A stretch of 64,000 nt of DNA from Costus lasius (lineage: Eukaryota > Streptophyta > Magnoliopsida > Zingiberales > Costaceae): contig CM050446.2 in NCBI GenBank assembly GCA_027563935.2, positions 128,728,499 through 128,792,498 on the forward strand, in the 5' to 3' direction. Each line of letters starts with the position of its first letter. Positions within the stretch are counted from its first letter, which is position 1. Positions 59,201 through 64,000 of the stretch are shown piece by piece. The notes beneath the pieces were generated by a model. It searched no databases. It was not told where the DNA came from and saw nothing but the letters and a program-made list of their open reading frames with translations. Made by a program: the position numbers and the translations under genes.

Positions 59201-60328
59201 ACCCATTACATCCAGTTTCCCTAAAGATACAAGATTTCTAGCACATGAAGGTACATAGAGACACTTTTCTAGATCTATTTGACAACCAGTGTCCAAGATC
59301 ATCCTGTAAGTCCCAACTCCTTCAATCAGTGCCTTCATCCTGTTCCCCATGAGCAAATACCGTTCAGCTCCTGGTAGGGGCTGGATTGAAAGGAATCCCT
59401 GAGAAATATGAGACACATGAGTAGATGCACCAGAATCTAACCACCAAGTATTCTTAGGGACTTCTACAATGTTGGTTTCGAAACATACAGAAATGTAATA
59501 ATTACCTTTCTTTTCGAACCAAGCCTTTCTTTTCGGACAGTCCACCTTAAAATGTCCTTCCTTCCTACAGAAATGACACTTCTGTCCTTTGAAGGTAGGA
59601 GCATCTGAAACTATACTGATGCCCTTTCCCTTCTTCTTGCCCTTGAATTTCTTGGTTGTTCTATTCTTACTGCTACTGCCACTGTCAAACTGAGCATAGT
59701 GTATGGAGTGACTTTTAGTTTTCTTCAGTCTTCCTTCTTCTTGTACTAGCATGGCCTTTAATTCTTTCAAGTTCCATTTATCTTTAATGGTATTATAATT
59801 TACCTGGAACTGGCCAAACTCAGAAGGAAGAGATATCATTATGAACTGTACTAGAAAACTCTCTGTCACTTCCATACCTAATGCCTTAAGCTTTGCAGCT
59901 ATGTTTGACATCTCTGTTACATGCTCATGAATGGGCCTAGACCAATCAAACCTTTTAGAGGTCAGCTCATTCATGAGTGAACCCACAATGGACTTATCAG
60001 CCAAGTCTGATTGTGAATGCTCTTTAATGAATGCCATAAATTCCTGTGCACTATCAGTCTTGGGCATTGAGGGTTTCACATTGTCAGCTATGGTCAACCT
60101 CATCAGATTAAGGCATAACCGATTTGATCTTTCCCAGGCTTTGAAACATAGTTTCTCTGCCTCTGAACTCAAATCAGTTAATGCAGGAGGCCTAGGTTCA
60201 GTTAATGCTTGGTCTATATCCATGACACCAAGGTGAAAATGGATCTGTTCGGACCACTCAGCATAATTTAAACCATTAAACTTGACTGATGCAGACCCTA
60301 ATGCAAACAAGTTTGAAGCTGCAATCAA
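56234..60328 (-). CDS. copia-2 gag-pol polyprotein with one internal TAG
   Basis: One frame of 1364 codons apart from a TAG at 57440-57442 (codon 963), which falls right after the RT block AFLNGDL. Domains in order are gag (residues about 1-210), zinc knuckle [14 protein letters not shown] (251-264), protease DSG (298-300), and integrase zinc region with H441, H445, C471 and C474. They continue with the integrase core (D501, D564, E609), RT with YVDD at about 1037-1040, and RNase H ending IADPLTKGL. The frame has no ATG at its start. The first codon (60328) is TTG, the nearest in-frame ATG is residue 36, and a TTGATTGCAG acceptor-like sequence lies just there. A spliced leader, or a lost start codon, is possible. 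As it stands, RT and RNase H would need readthrough. Confidence 0.93.
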
Positions 60329-61551
60329 TAAAACATGCTCATCAGTAATGCTTTGAGTTATTTAAGTCAGATTCAGATAACTTTAAACATGTATTAAAAC
60401 GACCTTTGGGCAACACTTTAATACATAACTGTAATTAGCAGAAAATTTTACCTTAACAGATTTTCAATTACATCACACTTAATGTGAATGTTACCTTTGG
60501 GTATCCATCATATAAGTGGACATAAAAGACAAATCCCCTTACATGTTTATAATTATAAACAATGGTTCACCTTTGGGCAACCTCCTAGTTTATAATTACA
60601 AACTTATTGTTCAAGTCCCTTACTGTCATTACATTAATCTTGAACAATTAAATTATTTAGATTTAATGTTTATAAACTTTCGAGCAAGGCCTCTTTGGAG
60701 ACTAACATGCTCTTTTCAATAAACATTTAATCTAAATTATTCTTCAATAAACATTTAATCTAAATTATTCTTTAATTTCTATGTTTAAAAATTAATGTTT
60801 ATTAATTAAAGCAAGGCCTCTTTGGAGACTAAATGCTTTCATTAGAACAAACAATTAATTTTAAACTTAGATGTTATCTTTAATTGGAATACATTTCAAT
60901 TCCATTTAATATTTTATGCAAATACCCTTTACTGAATAATTACGTTTTATGCAAGTCTTAACCATTCCGTGTGTTACGACCAGGCCGTGACACGCTCCGT
61001 TCATTTCATGCAATTGTCGAGACCGTTACGGCCAGACCGTGACTGACGTCACGCCCGTGACCGTCTCGACGACATAATTGTTCAACTCTACAATTTGCAT
61101 AACAATAACTGTTTGCCCTAAACATGCGTTCTAATCCCCAAGCTTATGCGCGATAGCACATGGGGCTGCTTCTTCCGCGCCCCTTTAAGTGTTGGCCCGC
61201 CGTCGGGTTTATCTTTTATTTTCGAAAGCAGACATCAACCTCCCTCTATGTAAGTATTATTCTTTTCTAGCTTTCTTTATCAACAGAAATAAAAGTTATT
61301 TGATAACGCATGACTGAAATAAAAGTTTCGAAAGCATAGCTTTTATAGCAATGGAAATATGCAATCCTTTCTAGCATAGAAATCCGCAACAATGATGTAA
61401 AGAATACTTTACACATGCATATGAAATCCAATCATGCATCCTAATTTGATAACGCATGCGGCGTCAAATTAAACTTACACATGCATGTATCAAATTAAAC
61501 TTCTTTCAAGGTGATTAATAAGTGTTAATTAAACCTCCCTCTGATACCACT
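60329..61551 (-). other. copia-2 leader between 5' LTR and gag
   Basis: A 1.2-kb untranslated region with no long frame. It holds a direct repeat GCAAGGCCTCTTTGGAGACT (about 60684 and 60811) and a tandem doubling of TTCAATAAACATTTAATCTA (about 60714 and 60741). It also holds a GC-rich stretch (60970-61075) with ACGACCAGGCCGTGAC, GACCGTTACGGCCAGACCGT and GTCACGCCCGTGACCG. Confidence 0.75.
61539..61549 (-). other. copia-2 primer binding site (tRNA-iMet)
   Basis: On the minus strand TGGTATCAGAG lies two bases inside the 5' LTR boundary, complementary to the 3' end of plant initiator methionine tRNA, the usual copia primer. Confidence 0.93.
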
Positions 61552-62326
61552 TGTTGGAACTTTACACATGCGGCATCAGAGTTCAGAGCATGCGCAGCGG
61601 AAAAACAATACATGCATGTAAGGATCTTGTAACATCATATTAATCAACCTATACTATACATTGGATTAAAACACGAATAACTTCGCGTACCTTTCTCCAT
61701 CGCAAACAGTTTCTTCACGGAAATGGTGGGGAATGTCTTTTCGCCCCTTTCCTTTGCCTTTCAATTCCTCCTCGATGATCAGGAGTAGGAAATCCGGAAG
61801 CCTTTCAGCGGAAATACTTAATCTCACTTTGATTAATCTTAATCTCTCTCGAAAACCGTGCGAGAGAGGTGAGAAAACAAATGTCCGCCGCCGTTTCAAT
61901 TTTTGGAATTGCAATTTGAGCGCACAGTAACTGCCTCGAATTGCGTGCGTTAGAGAGGAGAGCATTTCATTGTTATTGAGAACGTGAGAGAGCCCTAAAA
62001 TAGAATAAATTAATTAGTAGTTTATTCTAAACTTTCCATTCTTACTCACGTTCTCGATTAATTAATTATAAAATATAATTAATTAACTCCTTTTAATCCT
62101 CATCCACGATTAAGCAATTCCAAATAATTATTTATTTATTCCGATTCCTTTAAATCATTTAGAGGAAGGGGTGAGGGTTGACTAACCCATTCGCTGACCC
62201 ACTATCATACCCACTCCATCATCACGAGCTGGTCCGTCCGATCAGCGAATCGAACATGATTGGATCAAGTTGTCCATACTAAACCATGTACACATGTGAG
62301 CCACATTACGGAGAAAATTTCTAACA
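61552..62326 (-). repeat. copia-2 5' LTR
   Basis: 775 bp, partner of 55049-55823. It would carry the element promoter, transcribing leftwards. Confidence 0.95.
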
Positions 62327-62331
62327 TGACT
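62327..62331. repeat. copia-2 target duplication, right (TGACT)
   Basis: Directly follows the CTAACA end of the right LTR and matches 55044-55048. Confidence 0.93.
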
Positions 62332-63118
62332 CACCTGCATGCGAGTTCGCCGGTCGGCGCTCCTCCGCCTGCGTGCGGCCCTCTCCCTTTCTGTGTGGTT
62401 TCCGCGCCGTCTCCAGCCTGCTCGGGAGGGTGGTATCTTCTGCAGCGTGGGTTTCTTCTGCCGTCGCCTCCCTCTTCCGGGACGTAAGCGCTCGCAGGTC
62501 AGCTCAACTTAGCTGACGTCGCTGTGCCTCGATCGCCCTCGGTGACCAAAGCTGAGGCGGCTCCGCCCCTCCTTGCCTCGTGTTGCGTGTTTCCTGTGCT
62601 TTTTATGCCGGCGTGCGACGCCGAGGATCGGACTACCATTGACGCTGGTCGCCGGTTGTCCCCGCGACGAGATGTCGTACCGGATCCTCAACTCAAGGTT
62701 TCCAATCATTCTTTTATCTTCGGCTGAATCCGGCCACACCACCCGTGACGTAAGCGACGTTGGATTGTTGGAGTTCTCGACGCGTACGTTCCGGTTGATG
62801 CGTTCGCGGTACAGTGGACCTCGATTCCCGTATTGGGTTCCGAATGGATTTACTGGACTTGGGTGAATCAGGTCGGGCTCGTTGACTCCGGTCGCCGGTA
62901 GTTGACAAGCGTTGACCTGAATTCGGTTGCGACGGTAGAGATCATTTGTCGAGTCCCTAGTCCGGCTGGGGTTCGATTCGAGGAATCGTTCCCGCCGGTC
63001 GCGCCCAACCTTGCAGTTTCGACCGTGGTGCCCCTGCGCGGGCGTGTATGGACTCGAGTTAAGCGTTGACTCATGTATATTCATTTAAAAATTTATTATG
63101 ATAAACGTGGGCGTGACA

Positions 63119-63188
63119 GTTGGTACACGTTCCAACTTGTACAAGCGTTGTACGATGATTTGTGGCTTATCTTGTTGTTTATTTGCAG
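63119..63188 (+). other. Gypsy primer site region and leader
   Basis: GTTGGTACACGTTCC directly after the LTR resembles a mutated initiator-Met primer site (GTTGGTATCAGAGC). A 70-bp leader ending ATTTGCAG precedes the gag ATG. Confidence 0.55.
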
Positions 63189-64000
63189 ATGGCGCTTACA
63201 ACTGACAGTAGGATTTCCTCCTTGGAGGATATCGTTGGGGATGGCTCCCTGGCCCCCAAGACGCTCGTGGATCTGGTTTCCACCCAGCTCATCTCACATG
63301 AGAGTCTAGCAGCTCAGGTGACTTGACTCACCGGGGAGCTGGAGACGGCTCAGGTGGAGATCGCGCTTCTTAAGCGCCTTACAGCGGTTGGACCGACGCA
63401 CCTTGCGGCTGATCCTGCTTAGGGGGCCGTCGTGCGACGACGCGCCCCAGAGCCTATCCCCTTTAAGGGGGTGCGTTGCTCCAAGGAAGTTGAGAACTTC
63501 CTATGGGATATGAAGATGTTCTTTTAGAACGCCCAGATCCCCGAGGCGGAGCAGGCTCAGACCGGTATCGCTTATCTCTCTGGAGATGCAAAATTATGGT
63601 GGTGGACACAGGCCGCACCAAATCTACTCGGGTCCGATCCCACCCACAAGCTCTCCTGGGAAGAGCTTAAATATGAGATCAGGGCACAATTCCTTCCGGG
63701 GAAGTCGACTTGGGCGGCAAGGGATGCGTTGAAGAAGGTTCGGCATTATGGGAGTATTCGGGATTACGTGCAGCAGTTTTCCCAGCTTATGCTGGAGATT
63801 GATGATATGTTGGAGGAGGGCCGACTTTACACATTCATGCATCATCTCCAGGGCTGGGCCCGTGATGAGCTATGCCGCCAGGAGGTGAGGACCCTGAAGG
63901 CCGCCATGCAGGCTGCTGACGCTCTGGCGGACCGTAGAGATCCGAGGGGACAGGCCCCTTCTACCGCTATTGCTACTATTGGGGCTTCTACCTCTCGGGT
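63189..64000 (+). pseudogene. Gypsy gag, partial with three stops
   Basis: Starts ATGGCGCTTACAACTGAC. One continuous frame is interrupted by TGA at 63324, TAG at 63420 and TAG at 63525, then open to the window edge. The retrotransposon-gag core is clear: ENFLWDMKMFF, AYLSGDAKLWW, SWEELKYEIRAQFLP, and a YVQQFSQLMLEI-like stretch followed by a HHLQGWARDEL-like one. The zinc knuckle, protease and pol are outside the window. All three stops can derive from CGA, CAG or similar codons by C-to-T change, the usual decay of methylated retrotransposons. The element is therefore older than copia-2. Confidence 0.85.

Larger units (their letters stand above)
55049..62326 (-). mobile_element. copia-2, young Ty1/copia retrotransposon nested in gypsy LTR
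   Basis: A 7.28-kb element in minus orientation with TG...CA ends, two 775-bp LTRs and TGACT target duplications. Reading on the minus strand: 5' LTR (62326-61552), primer site TGGTATCAGAG, a leader of about 1.2 kb, a single gag-pol frame, polypurine tract and 3' LTR (55823-55049). By eye the LTRs differ at only two positions (T/C at about 55627 against 62130, T/C at about 55721 against 62224), pointing to a recent insertion. One in-frame TAG inside RT is the only coding defect seen. Confidence 0.96.
54257..63118 (+). repeat. Gypsy 5' LTR, interrupted by copia-2
   Basis: The two pieces, 54257-55048 and 62327-63118, join at the duplicated TGACT to give an LTR of about 1.58 kb. It is GC-rich with CT-rich and CGG-rich stretches, and ends CGTGACA. 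An open frame of 223 codons at 54336-55007 is not a gene; it is LTR sequence. Confidence 0.7.
54257..64000 (+). mobile_element. Ty3/gypsy LTR retrotransposon, 5' part
   Basis: Starts at TGTTAGGCTATGGGCC, where the sequence turns GC-rich, and runs off the window. Its 5' LTR is split by copia-2. The LTR end GGGCGTGACA followed by GTTGGTACACG is the layout of plant chromoviruses of the Del/Tekay type (GTGACAGTTGGTATCAGAG), with a mutated primer site. A gag coding sequence begins at 63189. The 3' end and target duplications are outside the window, so the start at 54257 rests on the TG and the composition change. The flanking CCTAG would be the left target site. Confidence 0.78.

Overview
This is nuclear DNA from a flowering plant. 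The evidence is two Ty1/copia and one Ty3/gypsy LTR retrotransposons with plant-type domains, a broken plant mobile domain (PMD/MAIN-like) gene, fragments of a plant kinesin and of a RING-H2 ubiquitin ligase, GT-AG introns, and AT-rich low-gene intergenic DNA. The species cannot be fixed from the sequence. GC-rich 5' coding ends (kinesin fragment, gypsy LTR) lean weakly towards a monocot. I see no intact host gene, no rRNA, tRNA or CRISPR array.

Layout: 1-335 is a polypurine tract whose outer tip is the inverted copy of 43430-43492. 335-30388 is the long copy of a segmental duplication whose short copy lies at 44815-53005, about 44 kb away. The short copy is colinear but lacks four blocks (about 4.4, 1.7, 10.6 and 5.6 kb). 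The long copy carries a decayed copia reverse transcriptase (4.6-5.1 kb), minisatellites (10.0-10.5 kb), and a giant imperfect palindrome (12000-18771) made of two head-to-head PMD pseudogenes. It continues with degenerate tandem repeats (19.6-21.1 kb), a kinesin 5' fragment (22.6-23.3 kb), and a second kinesin fragment split by copia-1 (23559-29167). 30.4-33.9 kb is AT-rich with a MITE-like hairpin. 33870-39625 is a second palindrome, built from RING-H2 ligase fragments. 40.0-43.4 kb is a 3.4-kb polypyrimidine tract. 43.9-44.6 kb has an orphan exon and a coiled-coil coding fragment. After the short duplicate copy, 54257 to the window end is the 5' LTR and start of gag of a gypsy element, with a young copia element (copia-2, 55049-62326) nested in its LTR.

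How it fits together: the region is a graveyard of duplicated gene pieces. Empty-site comparison (51.7 kb against 23.55/29.17 kb) shows copia-1 entered after the kinesin fragment existed. The copia-2 LTRs differ at about 2 of 775 positions by eye, so that insertion is recent. The most unusual structure is in the PMD pseudogenes. Their 3' half is an array of mini-exons, most of exactly 57 bp, all symmetric phase-1 exons encoding a degenerate 19-residue repeat. The array survives in two complete arrays (the palindrome arms) and one decayed duplicate.
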